DNA of 64,000 nucleotides from Planctomycetota bacterium (GCA_016792805.1 JAEUHX010000034.1:124001-188000); one strand, 5' to 3'; positions 9,056-18,341 are shown, counted from the stretch's first letter. Notes: generated from the letters alone by a model not told the origin. Numbers and translations are program-made.

Positions 9056-10425
9056 TTGAAGCTCTCGGCGCTCCGGCGTGGAAGGCGGCGCTCGCGGCGT
9101 TCTTTGTAGCAATCGCCGGCATTCTGCTCGCGAGGCTCGCGGGCGAGATCTCGTGGGGGCTCGCGGGCGGCAGCTTTGCCGTTGCCCTCCTCGCAGCCGT
9201 CGCGGCCGCATGGGCCGCGTCGCGATCGATCGCTTCCGAGCTCGCGCCGATCACGCGGGCCGTCGCGGCGCTGGCGCGCGGCGAGCGCCCGCCGCGCCTG
9301 TCGGAGGGGCGCAAGGACTCCTTCGGCGCGCTGGCGCTTTCCGTCGATGAGGCGGGCGCCGCACGCGCCCGGGCCGACCGGCAGGCAATCGTCGAGATGT
9401 TGGAACTCCGCGCGATTCTCGACCACGCCGCCGAGGGAATCATTGTGCTCGGCGAGGAGGGGCGCGTGCAGCTCATCAACGGCGCCGCGCGCCAGATTTT
9501 CGACGCGCCTGCCGACGCCGCGGGCAAGCTCCTCGTGGAGATCACACGAAATCCGGGAGTGCAACAATTTCTCGACGGGCTTCGCGCGCGCAGCGGGCGC
9601 ACGCAGATCGACCTCGAGCTGCCCGACCCGGAGATTCGTTACATTCGCATCGTGGGCGGGCTCGTACCTGGGAGCGCCGATCTTCCAGAGCGCATCGTGC
9701 TGCTGGTTTCCGACGTGAGCGACCTGCGCCGGCTCGAGCGCGCGCGCATCGATTTTGTTGCGAACGCAAGCCACGAGCTCAAGACGCCCCTCGCATCCAT
9801 TCTCGGCTACGCGGAGACGCTGCACGACGATCCGGAGCTCGACGCGCCGACGCGGGCGCGATTTCAGGAAGTCATTCTTCGCAACGCGCGGCGGCTGCAG
9901 GATCTCGTCGACGATTTGTTGCGTCTGGCTCGGATGGAGTCGTCCTCGACGGCTTTTCACCTGGAGCAGCTCGATCTCCGGGAAGTTGTGCGGACAGTGG
10001 TCACTCTTCGGAGTTCCGACGCGGCGACACGCTCCGTCGAGCTCCATTGTGATCTTCCCACCTTGCCCGTCGCTCTAACCGCCGACCGGGAGGCGCTCTT
10101 GCAGTGCGTCGACAACCTGGTCGGAAATGCCATCAAATACACGCCGACCGGCCGCTCCGTCTCGGTCTCGCTCCTCGCTGACGACGAGTCGGCGAAGATT
10201 GTGGTCTCCGACACGGGTGTCGGGATCGCGCCCGAGCACCTCCCGCGCATTTTTGAGCGCTTCTATCGGGCAGATCCCGGCCGCGGCCGCGAGACGGGAG
10301 GAACCGGGCTCGGACTTGCCATTGCCAAGCACGCTGCCACGCTCCATGGCGGCACCATCGAGGTGGAGAGCGAGCTCGGCAAGGGCTCGCGATTTGAGGT
10401 GATTCTCCCCTTGGCGAGGACGTAG
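9052..10425 (+). CDS. phoR: PhoR-type sensor histidine kinase
   Basis: A 457-residue membrane kinase. Two hydrophobic segments (about 13-30 and 37-57) are separated by only a few residues, so there is hardly a periplasmic sensor domain, as in PhoR proteins that sense through the Pst-PhoU complex. A HAMP-like linker (60-110), a PAS domain (115-225), a HisKA with His241 in NASHELKTPLASILGY and a HATPase follow. The ATPase shows the N box NLVGNAIKYT, the G1 box DTGVGIAPEHLPRIFERFYR and the G2 box GGTGLGLAI. It phosphorylates the co-encoded PhoB and probably also the second regulator, which lacks its own kinase here. Confidence 0.88.
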   Translation: MIEALGAPAWKAALAAFFVAIAGILLARLAGEISWGLAGGSFAVALLAAVAAAWAASRSIASELAPITRAVAALARGERPPRLSEGRKDSFGALALSVDEAGAARARADRQAIVEMLELRAILDHAAEGIIVLGEEGRVQLINGAARQIFDAPADAAGKLLVEITRNPGVQQFLDGLRARSGRTQIDLELPDPEIRYIRIVGGLVPGSADLPERIVLLVSDVSDLRRLERARIDFVANASHELKTPLASILGYAETLHDDPELDAPTRARFQEVILRNARRLQDLVDDLLRLARMESSSTAFHLEQLDLREVVRTVVTLRSSDAATRSVELHCDLPTLPVALTADREALLQCVDNLVGNAIKYTPTGRSVSVSLLADDESAKIVVSDTGVGIAPEHLPRIFERFYRADPGRGRETGGTGLGLAIAKHAATLHGGTIEVESELGKGSRFEVILPLART

Positions 10426-10433
10426 TGCCCCGC

Positions 10434-10450
10434 CTTCACGGATTCTTCAC
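10434..10450 (+). promoter_or_regulatory. candidate Pho box upstream of second PhoB-type regulator
   Basis: Two CTTCAC units at 10434-10439 and 10445-10450 are exactly 11 bp apart, the helical period of Pho boxes in enterobacteria, Bacillus and Streptomyces (whose unit is GTTCACC). The same pair recurs upstream of pstS. It lies 44 bp before the GTG of the next gene. Confidence 0.6.
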
Positions 10451-10494
10451 CCGATTCGGGGTTCCCGTTCGCGATTGCGGAGTTCCCTCTGGAT

Positions 10495-11181
10495 GTGTCC
10501 ACAAAAGAAATCGCCCTCGTCGAGGATGAAACGGATCTCGCCGACCTCCTCAAGCACCACTTGACGCGCGAAGGTTACCGCGTTCGCACGTTCAGCGATG
10601 GAAGGCTTGCGCTCGCGGGGATCGAGCGTTCCGCTCCAGACGCCATTATTCTGGATTTGATGCTCCCCGGAATGGATGGGCTTGAGATCTGCCGCCAGCT
10701 CCGGCGGCGTCCCGAGACGGCAGGGCTGCCGATCCTGATCTTAACCGCCCGCGGTGATGATACAGATCATGTGGCCGGGCTTGAAGTCGGCGCCGACGAT
10801 TATGTAACGAAGCCGGTTTCGCCGCGCGTTTTGATTGCGCGGATGCGGGCGCTGCTGCGCCGCTCGACGCAGGAGAGTGAGCCGACGGAAATCTTGACCA
10901 TCGGCGAGCTTCGGATCGACTCGGGGCGCCACGAGGTCGCGGTGTCGGGCAAGCCGGTGATCCTGACCCATAAGGAATTCCTGATTCTTCGATTCCTCGC
11001 GGCGCGCCCCGGGCGCGTGCGGTCGCGCGCCGAGATTGTCGACTCGATCTCCGGCGGGCCGAACGTGCTGGAGCGGACGATTGACGTGCACGTCGCGGCC
11101 ATTCGCCGCAAGCTCGGGAAGTCGGGCGAGCGGCTTGAGACCGTTATCGGCGTCGGCTACCGCCTGCGGGACGACCTCTGA
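10495..11181 (+). CDS. second PhoB-type response regulator
   Basis: A 228-residue OmpR/PhoB-family regulator, clearly a paralogue of the one at 8375 with the same length and plan. Phospho-acceptor Asp54 lies in ILDLMLPGMDG, Lys106 in YVTKPVSP, and the winged helix has VLERTIDVHVAAIRRKLG. The GTG start is followed by STKEIALVEDE, aligning with the N-terminus of the first paralogue. It lies 69 bp after phoR, behind its own candidate Pho box, and upstream of pstS. It has no dedicated kinase here, so it may share PhoR or act as a second layer in the Pho response. Either paralogue could be the true PhoB. Confidence 0.85.
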   Translation: MSTKEIALVEDETDLADLLKHHLTREGYRVRTFSDGRLALAGIERSAPDAIILDLMLPGMDGLEICRQLRRRPETAGLPILILTARGDDTDHVAGLEVGADDYVTKPVSPRVLIARMRALLRRSTQESEPTEILTIGELRIDSGRHEVAVSGKPVILTHKEFLILRFLAARPGRVRSRAEIVDSISGGPNVLERTIDVHVAAIRRKLGKSGERLETVIGVGYRLRDDL

Positions 11182-11209
11182 GGCAATGAGGAGGTGCCCG
11201 GCGCGAGCT

Positions 11210-11226
11210 CTTCACACGATCTTCAC
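11210..11226 (+). promoter_or_regulatory. candidate Pho box upstream of pstS
   Basis: CTTCAC at 11210-11215 and again at 11221-11226, 11 bp apart, 96 bp before the pstS start. It has the same unit and spacing as at 10434, suggesting a shared PhoB binding site. Confidence 0.65.
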
Positions 11227-11321
11227 AAGGCGAGCAGCGGTTCTTCTCGGTCGGGTGTGAGCCTCTTGGCGCTGCGGAATCAGGTCGGTTCCTGGATCCG
11301 TCGGCAGGAGGAACACCTCGC

Positions 11322-12305
11322 ATGCGTCTGACTCTCGCGTCTCTCGCTCTTGGTTCCGGCACGCTCGCGCTGCTGGGGTGGCCCGTGGCGCAGACGGTCC
11401 CCGTCGACCCCCAGATCCCAAAGTACACGCGCGTCGCCGGCGTGACGGGAAATCTCAACTCCGTGGGGTCGGACACGCTCAATAATCTGATGACGCTCTG
11501 GACTGAGGGGTTCAAGAAGCAGTACCCCGGTGTCAATATTCAGGTGGAAGGCAAGGGCTCGGCGACGGCGCCTCCCGCGCTGATCAAGGGGACGGCACAG
11601 ATCGGGCCGATGAGCCGTCTCATGAAGGCGACGGAGATCGACGAGTTCGAGAAGGCCTTCGGCTACAAGCCGACGGCGGTGAAGGTCGCGATCGACGCAC
11701 TCGCAGTTTTTGTGAATAAGGACAACCCGATCGAGAAGCTCACGATGCCACAGATCGACGCCATCTTCTCGTCGACGCGCAAAGGCGGTCTCGCCAAGGG
11801 AATTAATACTTGGGGAGACCTCGCACTCACCGGCGATTGGGTCCGCAAACCGATCAGCCTCTATGGCCGCAATTCGGCCTCGGGCACCTACGGCTACTTC
11901 AAGGAGCACGCGCTCTACAAAGGGGATTTCCGCGACTCCGTGAAGGAGCAGCCCGGCTCGCCTGCCGTCGTGCAGGGGATCACGGAGGATCTGGGCGGCA
12001 TCGGCTACAGCGGCATCGGCGTGCGCACGTCCGGCGTGAAAGCGCTCTCGATCGCCGAGAAGGAGGGCGCGCCGTACGTCTCGACCGATACGGAAAATGT
12101 GTACTCAGGCAAGTATCCGCTGACGCGCTTCCTATATGTGTATGTGAACAAGGCTCCGAACAAGCCGCTCGACCCGCTCGTCCGGGAATTCTTGAACTTC
12201 GTGCTCTCCTACGAGGGACAGGAGATCGTGGTCAAGGATGAGTTCTTCCCGCTCACGGCCAAAATTGCGGCGCCCGAGGCTGCCAAGTTCTCGGCGGCTC
12301 AGTAA
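11322..12305 (+). CDS. pstS: phosphate ABC transporter substrate-binding protein PstS
   Basis: A 327-residue periplasmic phosphate-binding protein with a signal peptide (about residues 1-25). Phosphate-binding features of the PstS family are seen: VGSDTLNNL near residue 47, a [11 protein letters not shown] block, the GPMSR loop and [10 protein letters not shown] near residue 184, where Ser/Thr hydroxyls and an Arg bind the oxyanion. The ATG is preceded by AGGAGG at 11307-11312, a strong ribosome binding site with 9 bp spacing. It is the first gene of pstS-pstC-pstA-pstB-phoU and lies just behind a candidate Pho box. A structured repeat lies between it and pstC, which could reduce downstream expression relative to this abundant binding protein. 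Confidence 0.93.
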   Translation: MRLTLASLALGSGTLALLGWPVAQTVPVDPQIPKYTRVAGVTGNLNSVGSDTLNNLMTLWTEGFKKQYPGVNIQVEGKGSATAPPALIKGTAQIGPMSRLMKATEIDEFEKAFGYKPTAVKVAIDALAVFVNKDNPIEKLTMPQIDAIFSSTRKGGLAKGINTWGDLALTGDWVRKPISLYGRNSASGTYGYFKEHALYKGDFRDSVKEQPGSPAVVQGITEDLGGIGYSGIGVRTSGVKALSIAEKEGAPYVSTDTENVYSGKYPLTRFLYVYVNKAPNKPLDPLVREFLNFVLSYEGQEIVVKDEFFPLTAKIAAPEAAKFSAAQ

Positions 12306-12415
12306 AGGTGCGGAAGCAGTCGTTCGCCCCGCGCTCCGCGTCACGGGCTGGGGCGGCGATGTAGCTGCGCACCAGCAGGTCGTTGAGGAACTCATTCCGG
12401 CGCTTCTTGTCCCCT

Positions 12416-12504
12416 TTTCGCGATCTCATCGTCGAGCCGCGATTGACGTAACTCCCTGGCTACGCCTCGAGCGTCTCTCCTCGATCTCGCGAAAAGTGAA
12501 CCTC
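12416..12504 (-). repeat. dispersed repeat family 1, partial copy (copy F)
   Basis: An internal portion of the family-1 repeat lies between pstS and pstC. On the minus strand it contains CGCGAGATCGAGGAG, GGCGTAGCC, GGAGTTACG and GATGAGATCGCGAAAAG, in the same order as in the copies at 30.0, 41.7 and 44.5 kb. The central stem is CGTAGC/GTTACG with one G-T wobble (+ strand 12447-12452 and 12459-12464). The terminal inverted repeats are not recognisable. Confidence 0.65.
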
Positions 12505-12539
12505 GAATCGCTCGAAAGCAGTTTCTCAATAATCTGCTC

Positions 12540-14753
12540 GTGAAGCCCTCGCTTTCCATCTCGCCCTCGCGGCGGCTCAAAGACCGGGCCGCGCGATGGA
12601 TCGTGTCCGCCGGCGGCCTCGCGATCGTTGCGTCGATTCTTGGGATCTTCTTATTCATTCTCGCGGAGGTGCTTCCGCTGCTGAGCGGCGGCAGCTTGAA
12701 GGAGGAGCCCGCGGCTGCCGACGCTGCGCCGCTCTCGGTGGCGGCCATGCTCGACGAGCATCAGTCGACGCTTGTGGCGCTCGGCCGCGACGGGGTCGTG
12801 CGCTCGCGCACGGCGGCGGAACCCTTTTTCGAGCTCGCTTTTGAGGGATACACATCGGAGCCCGTGCAGCAGGCCGCGCTCCTGCCGCACGGCCGGGGAT
12901 TCCTCGCCGCGACGCGAAGCGGCGCTCTCTGGGCGCTTTTGTTGCGATTCGACGTCGAGTACCGCGCAGACGCCCGCGTCACGAAAGCGGTCGCGGCGGG
13001 AGCGCAGCCGATCGATCTCGACGCGGCGGGAAGCGCACCGGGGCTCTTCTCCGGAGCTGTCGCGCCCGAGGGCGGCGGTCTTTTTATTGCGGTCGTCGGC
13101 GGCGCGCGGCTCGTGGCGGTGCGCTCCACCACAAAAGAGAACCCCATCACGGGTGAAGTGACGGCGAGCTGGTCGCAGGTCTCGCTGCGGCTTCCGGATG
13201 GGATCCCCGCAGGCGCGATCCGGGCGATGTGTGTCGACGGCTCGGCTCGGCACGCCTTCGCGGCGGCCGCCACCGGTGAGATTCTCTGGTGGGAGATTAC
13301 CGATGCGGAAGGAGAGCGGACCGCAAAAGTAACAGCGACGGAAGGTGCGGCCCCGACGGCGCTCGCGATGCTGATCGGCGACCGGTCCCTCGTCCTTGGG
13401 CGCCAGGACGGCGCGATCGAGACCTACTCCATGCTGCGCGACGAGAAGGCGGGATGGCTGCTCCGGCGAATTCATACGTTTACGCCGCTCCAGTCAGCCG
13501 TCACCGCGCTCAGCACGTCGCTGCGCAACAAAGGATTCCTCGCGGGCGACCAGACCGGAAATGTAGCTCTGTACTATTCAACATCGGAGAGGCTGCTGGA
13601 CAGCCTGCGGCTTCAAGTCGGGCCGATCGTTTCGCTCGATCTGGCGCCGAAGTCCGACGGCGCCGTGGTCGTGGGGGAGTCGGGCATTGCGCGACTCTCC
13701 ATCGAGAATCCGCACCCCGAAGTGACCTGGAGTTCACTTTTCGCTCCGGTCTGGTACGAGGGCGACCCCGAGCCGACGACGAAGTGGCAATCGACGAGCG
13801 GCACGGACGACTTCGAGCCGAAGCTCGGGCTGTTGCCTCTGCTCATCGGGACGCTCAAGGGAACGTTCTACTCATTGCTCTTGGCGATTCCCCTTGCGAT
13901 CTTCTCCGCCGTCTACGCCTCACAATTCATGGCGCCGGCGCTTCGACAGATCGTCAAGCCGATGATTGAGATCATGGCGGCGCTTCCGAGCGTCGTGCTC
14001 GGATTCCTCGCGGGACTCTGGCTCGCGCCGCGCGTCGAGCGAAGCCTCGTAGGAATGTTGATCATGGTGGTGCTCCTGCCGGCATCGGTTCTATTGGCTG
14101 GCGCCGCATCGACAATGATCTCGCCGAGCTTGCGGAGCCGCTTCCCGGCGGGGGTCGCCGCAGCCTGTTTCATGCCCGTGCTTCTGGTCGCGGGCGCCCT
14201 CGCTCTCTCTCTCGGAGGGCCCGTTGAAGATTCACTTTTCGGCGGCAACGCCGGGCAGTGGATCACGGATCACCTTGGAGTGAACTTTGAACAGAAGAAC
14301 GCCATCGTCGTCGGGCTCGCGATGGGTGTGGCAGTAATCCCCATTATTTTTTCGATCGCCGAGGATGCCCTCTCCAACGTGCCGAGGAGCTTGAGCTCGG
14401 GGTCACTGGCCCTTGGAGCAAGCCGCTGGCAGACCGTCGTGCGCGTCGTGATTCCGACCGCGAGCCCCGGCATCTTCTCCGCCATTATGGTGGGATTCGG
14501 GCGTGCCGTCGGCGAAACGATGATTGTGGTGATGGCGACGGGAAATACTCCAGTGATGAGCTGGAGTCCGTTCAATGGATTCCGCACGCTTTCGGCGAAC
14601 ATCGCCACGGAGATTCCCGAGGCAGCCCAAGGAAGTACACATTACCGGGTGCTCTTTCTCTCGGTGCTCCTACTTTTTGTGGTGACGTTCGCGGCCAACA
14701 CGGTGGCGGAAGTGATCCGGCAGCGCCTGCGCAAGCGCTATGCGTCGCTTTGA
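12540..14753 (+). CDS. pstC: phosphate ABC transporter permease PstC with large periplasmic insert
   Basis: A 737-residue permease starting at GTG 12540. One membrane helix (about residues 20-46) is followed by a roughly 380-residue extracytoplasmic domain rich in short beta-strand repeats, then the usual six-helix permease (about 425-737). The ABC-coupling EAA-type loop is LALGASRWQTVVRVVIPTA, followed by GFGRAVGETMIV, both characteristic of PstC. Short PstC proteins have about 300 residues; long forms with an insert are known in other Gram-negative bacteria, so the insert is a family variant. It may help the binding protein dock. It pairs with PstA, which also carries an insert. Confidence 0.88.
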   Translation: MKPSLSISPSRRLKDRAARWIVSAGGLAIVASILGIFLFILAEVLPLLSGGSLKEEPAAADAAPLSVAAMLDEHQSTLVALGRDGVVRSRTAAEPFFELAFEGYTSEPVQQAALLPHGRGFLAATRSGALWALLLRFDVEYRADARVTKAVAAGAQPIDLDAAGSAPGLFSGAVAPEGGGLFIAVVGGARLVAVRSTTKENPITGEVTASWSQVSLRLPDGIPAGAIRAMCVDGSARHAFAAAATGEILWWEITDAEGERTAKVTATEGAAPTALAMLIGDRSLVLGRQDGAIETYSMLRDEKAGWLLRRIHTFTPLQSAVTALSTSLRNKGFLAGDQTGNVALYYSTSERLLDSLRLQVGPIVSLDLAPKSDGAVVVGESGIARLSIENPHPEVTWSSLFAPVWYEGDPEPTTKWQSTSGTDDFEPKLGLLPLLIGTLKGTFYSLLLAIPLAIFSAVYASQFMAPALRQIVKPMIEIMAALPSVVLGFLAGLWLAPRVERSLVGMLIMVVLLPASVLLAGAASTMISPSLRSRFPAGVAAACFMPVLLVAGALALSLGGPVEDSLFGGNAGQWITDHLGVNFEQKNAIVVGLAMGVAVIPIIFSIAEDALSNVPRSLSSGSLALGASRWQTVVRVVIPTASPGIFSAIMVGFGRAVGETMIVVMATGNTPVMSWSPFNGFRTLSANIATEIPEAAQGSTHYRVLFLSVLLLFVVTFAANTVAEVIRQRLRKRYASL

Positions 14754-14775
14754 GGCACGAAGGAAGCACCGAATC

Positions 14776-16410
14776 ATGACCCTTCACACCCGAAAGCCCG
14801 AGCGCGGCACGAGCTACATGTGGCTTTGCGGCGGCGCGCTTTCGGTCAACTTGCTGCTCGTCCTCGGGCTTCTGGTGCTGCTGGCGGTCAATGGACTGAG
14901 CTACTTCTGGCCTGGTGAGATCGTGCTCCTTCGCAAGGGCGATGGAAGCGCGTTCCTGGGCGAGATCTATCAGCGCCAGGAGATTCCGAAGCCCGCAGGT
15001 TCGCTGGAGCCTTCGCTCTGGCGTACCCAAGTGAAAGTTGGGAATCGAGATCTGTATGGATTCGAATTCGTTTGGGTGGATGACGACCAGATCGTCAGCC
15101 GCGAGACGCCGGCCGAGGCGCTGCTCGTGGAGCGCCTCGAGTTCGGTGCATTCTTTGGGTATCTGAAGGAGCTTCGCCTCGCCTCGGGAGAGCGGATCTC
15201 GGGAGACGATTTGTGGAATCGGCTCGGCTCCTTGCTCGAAGCGAAGGAACGCGAGCGCGAGGCCGTCGCGGATTTCGAGGCGGGGCCGATCGCGATGCTC
15301 AATCGCGAGCTCGAGGCCGTTCGGCTCGGCACTCGGCGCGCCGAGCTGCGCGCGGGCGACCCCGCCGATCGTGCCGCGCGCATCGCGGAGCTCGAGGCGC
15401 GCCGCAAGTCCGCTCTGGCGTTGTTCGAGACTAGGGGCGAGGAGTTGCGAGCGATGCGCGAGTCGCTTCGCGCGGAGATCGCGGTGCTCGAGGAGGTGGG
15501 CGGCAAGCGTAAGGAGCTCGCAGTCTCCGAAATTGTGAGAGTCACTCCTTCAAACCGGCTCGGCGTTTCCGGAAAGCTCGGCGTGTATGCGTCGCGCGTG
15601 CGGGAGTTTTTGCTGGATGATCCTCGGGAGTCGAACACCGAGGGCGGCATCTTCCCGGCGATTTTTGGCACGGTAATGATGGTGTTTCTGATGTCGTTCG
15701 CGGTCGTGCCGCTCGGCGTGATCGCCGCACTCTACCTGCGCGAGTACGCGAAGGACGGCGCGGTGGTCCGCGCCGTTCGAATCGCGGTCAACAATCTTGC
15801 GGGAGTGCCTTCGATCGTCTTCGGCGTCTTTGGGCTCGGCTTCTTTGTGTACTTCCTGGGCGGCGCGATCGATTCGGCCTTCTTCCCGGAGTACGCCCCG
15901 GCAGCCAAGTTCCGAACGGGCGGGATTCTCTGGGCGAGCATCACGCTGGCATTGCTCACAGTTCCCGTGGTGATTGTCGCCACAGAAGAAGGGCTCGCGG
16001 CGGTGCCGCGCGTCGTTCGCGAGGGCTCCCTCGCGCTCGGCGCGACGAAGTTCGAGACGACGTGGCGAGTCGTCGTGCCGGCGGCGGCGCCCGGGATCTT
16101 GACCGGGCTGATTTTGGCAATGGCGCGCGCAGCGGGAGAAGTGGCTCCGCTCATGATCGTCGGCATGGTGAAGCTCGCACCTGCGATGCCGATCTCCGGG
16201 GAGCCACCTTTTGTGCATCTCGACCGGAAGTTCATGCACCTCGGGTTTCACATCTATGACGTCGGTTTCCAGAGCCCGAACGTCGAGGCTTCTAAGCCGC
16301 TGGTTTTCGCGACGGCGTTCCTGCTGGTCGTTGTCGTGACGGTGATGAATCTCGTTGCCATTTGGATTCGTACTCGGCTCCGGCGCAAGTATGCCGGTGC
16401 CGCGGTGTAG
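14776..16410 (+). CDS. pstA: phosphate ABC transporter permease PstA with coiled-coil insert
   Basis: A 544-residue permease. I take ATG 14776, which is 22 bp after the pstC stop and has GAAGGAAG upstream; an in-frame ATG at 14740 would overlap pstC by 14 bp. One helix (about 17-43) is followed by an extracytoplasmic region whose second half (about 140-245) is a charged coiled coil (LLEAKEREREAV, MLNRELEAVRL, IAELEARRKSAL). The six-helix permease then carries the EAA-type loop LALGATKFETTWRVVVPAA and ARAAGEVAPL. The matching enlargements in PstC and PstA suggest that they contact each other or PstS outside the membrane. Confidence 0.88.
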   Translation: MTLHTRKPERGTSYMWLCGGALSVNLLLVLGLLVLLAVNGLSYFWPGEIVLLRKGDGSAFLGEIYQRQEIPKPAGSLEPSLWRTQVKVGNRDLYGFEFVWVDDDQIVSRETPAEALLVERLEFGAFFGYLKELRLASGERISGDDLWNRLGSLLEAKEREREAVADFEAGPIAMLNRELEAVRLGTRRAELRAGDPADRAARIAELEARRKSALALFETRGEELRAMRESLRAEIAVLEEVGGKRKELAVSEIVRVTPSNRLGVSGKLGVYASRVREFLLDDPRESNTEGGIFPAIFGTVMMVFLMSFAVVPLGVIAALYLREYAKDGAVVRAVRIAVNNLAGVPSIVFGVFGLGFFVYFLGGAIDSAFFPEYAPAAKFRTGGILWASITLALLTVPVVIVATEEGLAAVPRVVREGSLALGATKFETTWRVVVPAAAPGILTGLILAMARAAGEVAPLMIVGMVKLAPAMPISGEPPFVHLDRKFMHLGFHIYDVGFQSPNVEASKPLVFATAFLLVVVVTVMNLVAIWIRTRLRRKYAGAAV

Positions 16411-16428
16411 TTGATTTGTGAGTAATCT

Positions 16429-17331
16429 ATGATCGTCTCCCACGCTGATCCTCGATCGAACCTCCGCGATGCCGCCGACGCTCCGCGCGCTGCCGGCCTC
16501 CGTGGCGCCCCTGCTCCGACCCTCCCCGGGCTGCTGACGGCGACCGAGCGCGATCCCGCGCTTCATCCCAAGATCGACGACCCGATCCTGGTGGTGAACG
16601 ACCTGAAGCTCTGGTACGGCCAGAAGCAGGCGCTCCACGGCCTCTCGATGGGAATTGCGAAAAGTAAGATCACGGCGTTCATCGGCCCGTCGGGCTGCGG
16701 GAAATCGACGTTCCTGCGCTGCTTCAACCGCATGAATGATCTCGTCGACGACTGCCGAATTGAGGGAAAGATCCTTTTTGAGGGGCGCGATATTTTTGAG
16801 CCCGGCGTCGATGTGAACGCGTTGCGCAAGCGCATCGGAATGGTGTTTCAGAAGTCGAACCCGTTCCCGAAGTCGATTTATGAGAATGTGGCCTACGGCT
16901 GCCGCATCCATGGCGTGAACCGTCGCGCCGAGCTCGACCCCATTGTGGAGCGCAGCCTCCAGGGTGCCGCGCTGTGGGACGAGGTGAAAGACCGCCTCCA
17001 CGAGAGCGCGCTCGGTCTCTCGGGCGGGCAACAGCAGCGGCTTTGCATCGCGCGGGCGATCGCCGTGGAGCCCGAAGTGATCCTGCTCGATGAGCCCTGC
17101 TCGGCCCTCGACCCCATCGCCACCGCAAAGATCGAGGAGCTGATGCAGGAGCTCAAGAAGAGCTACACTCTCGTGATCGTGACCCACAACATGGCCCAGG
17201 CATCACGCTGCTCGGACTACACGGCGTTCATGTATCTCGGCAAGATGATTGAGTATGGCCTCACCGAAAAGCTCTTCCTGAATCCGATGAAGAAGCAGAC
17301 GGAAGATTACATCACCGGACGCTTCGGCTAG
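16429..17331 (+). CDS. pstB: phosphate ABC transporter ATP-binding protein PstB
   Basis: A 300-residue ABC ATPase. The Walker A is GPSGCGKST (about residue 85), the Q-loop is VFQKSNPFP as usual in PstB, the signature is LSGGQQQR, the Walker B is [14 protein letters not shown] and the switch His is in VTHNMAQA. The C-terminus [21 protein letters not shown] is diagnostic of PstB. Compared with the usual 250-260 residues, it has about 45 extra N-terminal residues rich in Ala, Pro and Arg; the real start could be further in, but no better ribosome binding site is seen. It energises PstCA import and, with PhoU, signals phosphate status to PhoR. Confidence 0.94.
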   Translation: MIVSHADPRSNLRDAADAPRAAGLRGAPAPTLPGLLTATERDPALHPKIDDPILVVNDLKLWYGQKQALHGLSMGIAKSKITAFIGPSGCGKSTFLRCFNRMNDLVDDCRIEGKILFEGRDIFEPGVDVNALRKRIGMVFQKSNPFPKSIYENVAYGCRIHGVNRRAELDPIVERSLQGAALWDEVKDRLHESALGLSGGQQQRLCIARAIAVEPEVILLDEPCSALDPIATAKIEELMQELKKSYTLVIVTHNMAQASRCSDYTAFMYLGKMIEYGLTEKLFLNPMKKQTEDYITGRFG

Positions 17332-17338
17332 CTCACCC

Positions 17339-18049
17339 ATGGAACGCCATTTCGACCAAGATATTGACGGGATCCGACAGCTCGTGCTGCGGATGGGCGG
17401 CATCGTGGAGCGGATGATTGCGGATTCGCTGCGGTCGCTGCTGGAGCGCGACGACGCGCGCGCCGAGCAGGTCATTCGATCCGACAAGGAAGTCGATGTG
17501 CTCGAGAAGGAAACGGACGAACTCTGCCTCAGCGTGCTCGCGCGCTACCACCCGATGGCCGTCGATCTCCGCCTAATTGCGGCGGTGATGAAGATGGTGA
17601 ACGATTTGGAGCGCATGGGCGATTCGGCCGTGAATATTGCCCAGGGAGTGCTTTTATTGAATCGGGAGCCTCCGCTGAAGCCGTATATTGATCTTCCGCG
17701 GATGGCACAGCTCGTGCAGAACATGGTGCGCGAGTCGCTGGACAGCTTCGTGCAGCGCGACACCAAGCTGGCTCTCGACATTTGCCGGCGCGACGATCAG
17801 ATCGACGCGCTCTATAAGCAGCTTTTCCGCGAGCTGCTGACGTTCATGATCGAGGATCCGAAGACGGTGACTCGGGCGTTGCATCTGCTGCTGATCGCTC
17901 GCAACCTGGAGCGGATCGCAGACCACGCCACAAATATCGCGGAAGATGTGATTTATTACGTCGAAGGGCGCGATATTCGGCACCTCGGAAAGGCCGCAGA
18001 TCTGCCTCCTGGCTCGCCCTCGACGGGAAGCGAAGTGCCGATCGCGTAG
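17339..18049 (+). CDS. phoU: phosphate signalling protein PhoU
   Basis: A 236-residue all-helical protein with two PhoU domains (about 1-115 and 116-225). The repeated metal-binding E/DxxxD motifs are present: RSDKEVDVLEKETDELC in the first half and CRRDDQIDALYKQLFREL in the second, each followed by the long ADHATNIAEDVIYY-type helix that is a PhoU hallmark. It starts 7 bp after pstB and closes the operon. PhoU links PstSCAB activity to inhibition of PhoR kinase activity when phosphate is abundant. Confidence 0.93.
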   Translation: MERHFDQDIDGIRQLVLRMGGIVERMIADSLRSLLERDDARAEQVIRSDKEVDVLEKETDELCLSVLARYHPMAVDLRLIAAVMKMVNDLERMGDSAVNIAQGVLLLNREPPLKPYIDLPRMAQLVQNMVRESLDSFVQRDTKLALDICRRDDQIDALYKQLFRELLTFMIEDPKTVTRALHLLLIARNLERIADHATNIAEDVIYYVEGRDIRHLGKAADLPPGSPSTGSEVPIA

Positions 18050-18080
18050 GGAGCAGGCGTCTGCACTTTCGATGTGTGAG

Positions 18081-18275
18081 TGGGGTCGGCGCGTGCTTCC
18101 TTGGATCGATAAGTTGTATTGAGGCATCGGCTCCTCCTCGATTCGACAGTTGGGGTCGGCGCGTGCGCCGACCGGTCTCGCGGGGCCGTGGCCCCGCAGA
18201 GTTCTGAATCGGTGGTCGGTATTTATCCGCGCGCGCACGCGCGCGCAAAATCGGTCGGCGCACGCGCCGACCCCA
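18081..18275. repeat. dispersed repeat family 2: GC-rich multi-hairpin array
   Basis: The 296 bp between phoU and the phosphoesterase gene hold a palindromic array rather than a gene. A 16-bp unit TGGGGTCGGCGCGTGC occurs at 18081 and again at 18151. The block 18151-18275 is bounded by a perfect 23-bp inverted repeat (18151-18173 against 18253-18275), each arm itself palindromic. Inside are GCGGGGCC/GGCCCCGC (18180-18197), then TTTATC, then an 18-nt near-palindrome (18229-18246). The order hairpin, TTTATC, hairpin, AATCGG-type linker, hairpin recurs at 32.7 kb with different but still complementary stems. A single 15-bp end unit occurs at 47035. Confidence 0.7.
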
Positions 18276-18323
18276 CAGATCAACCGAGAGAGTGGGAGGA
18301 CGCGCCGACACCGCGGATCGACT

Positions 18324-18341
18324 GCGAGCGACTTAGCTCGC
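18324..18341 (-). terminator. hairpin downstream of the phosphoesterase gene
   Basis: GCGAGC, loop, GCTCGC directly after the stop of the minus-strand phosphoesterase gene. No T tract follows, so termination is a guess from position only. Confidence 0.3.

Noticed and set aside
15550-17187. 545-codon minus-strand frame opposite pstA and pstB
   Set aside because: Overlaps two clear genes and has His/Arg/Glu-rich shadow composition without any family motif.
18151-18275. CRISPR array
   Set aside because: The repeats are inverted and palindromic, not regularly spaced direct repeats, and no cas gene is present.
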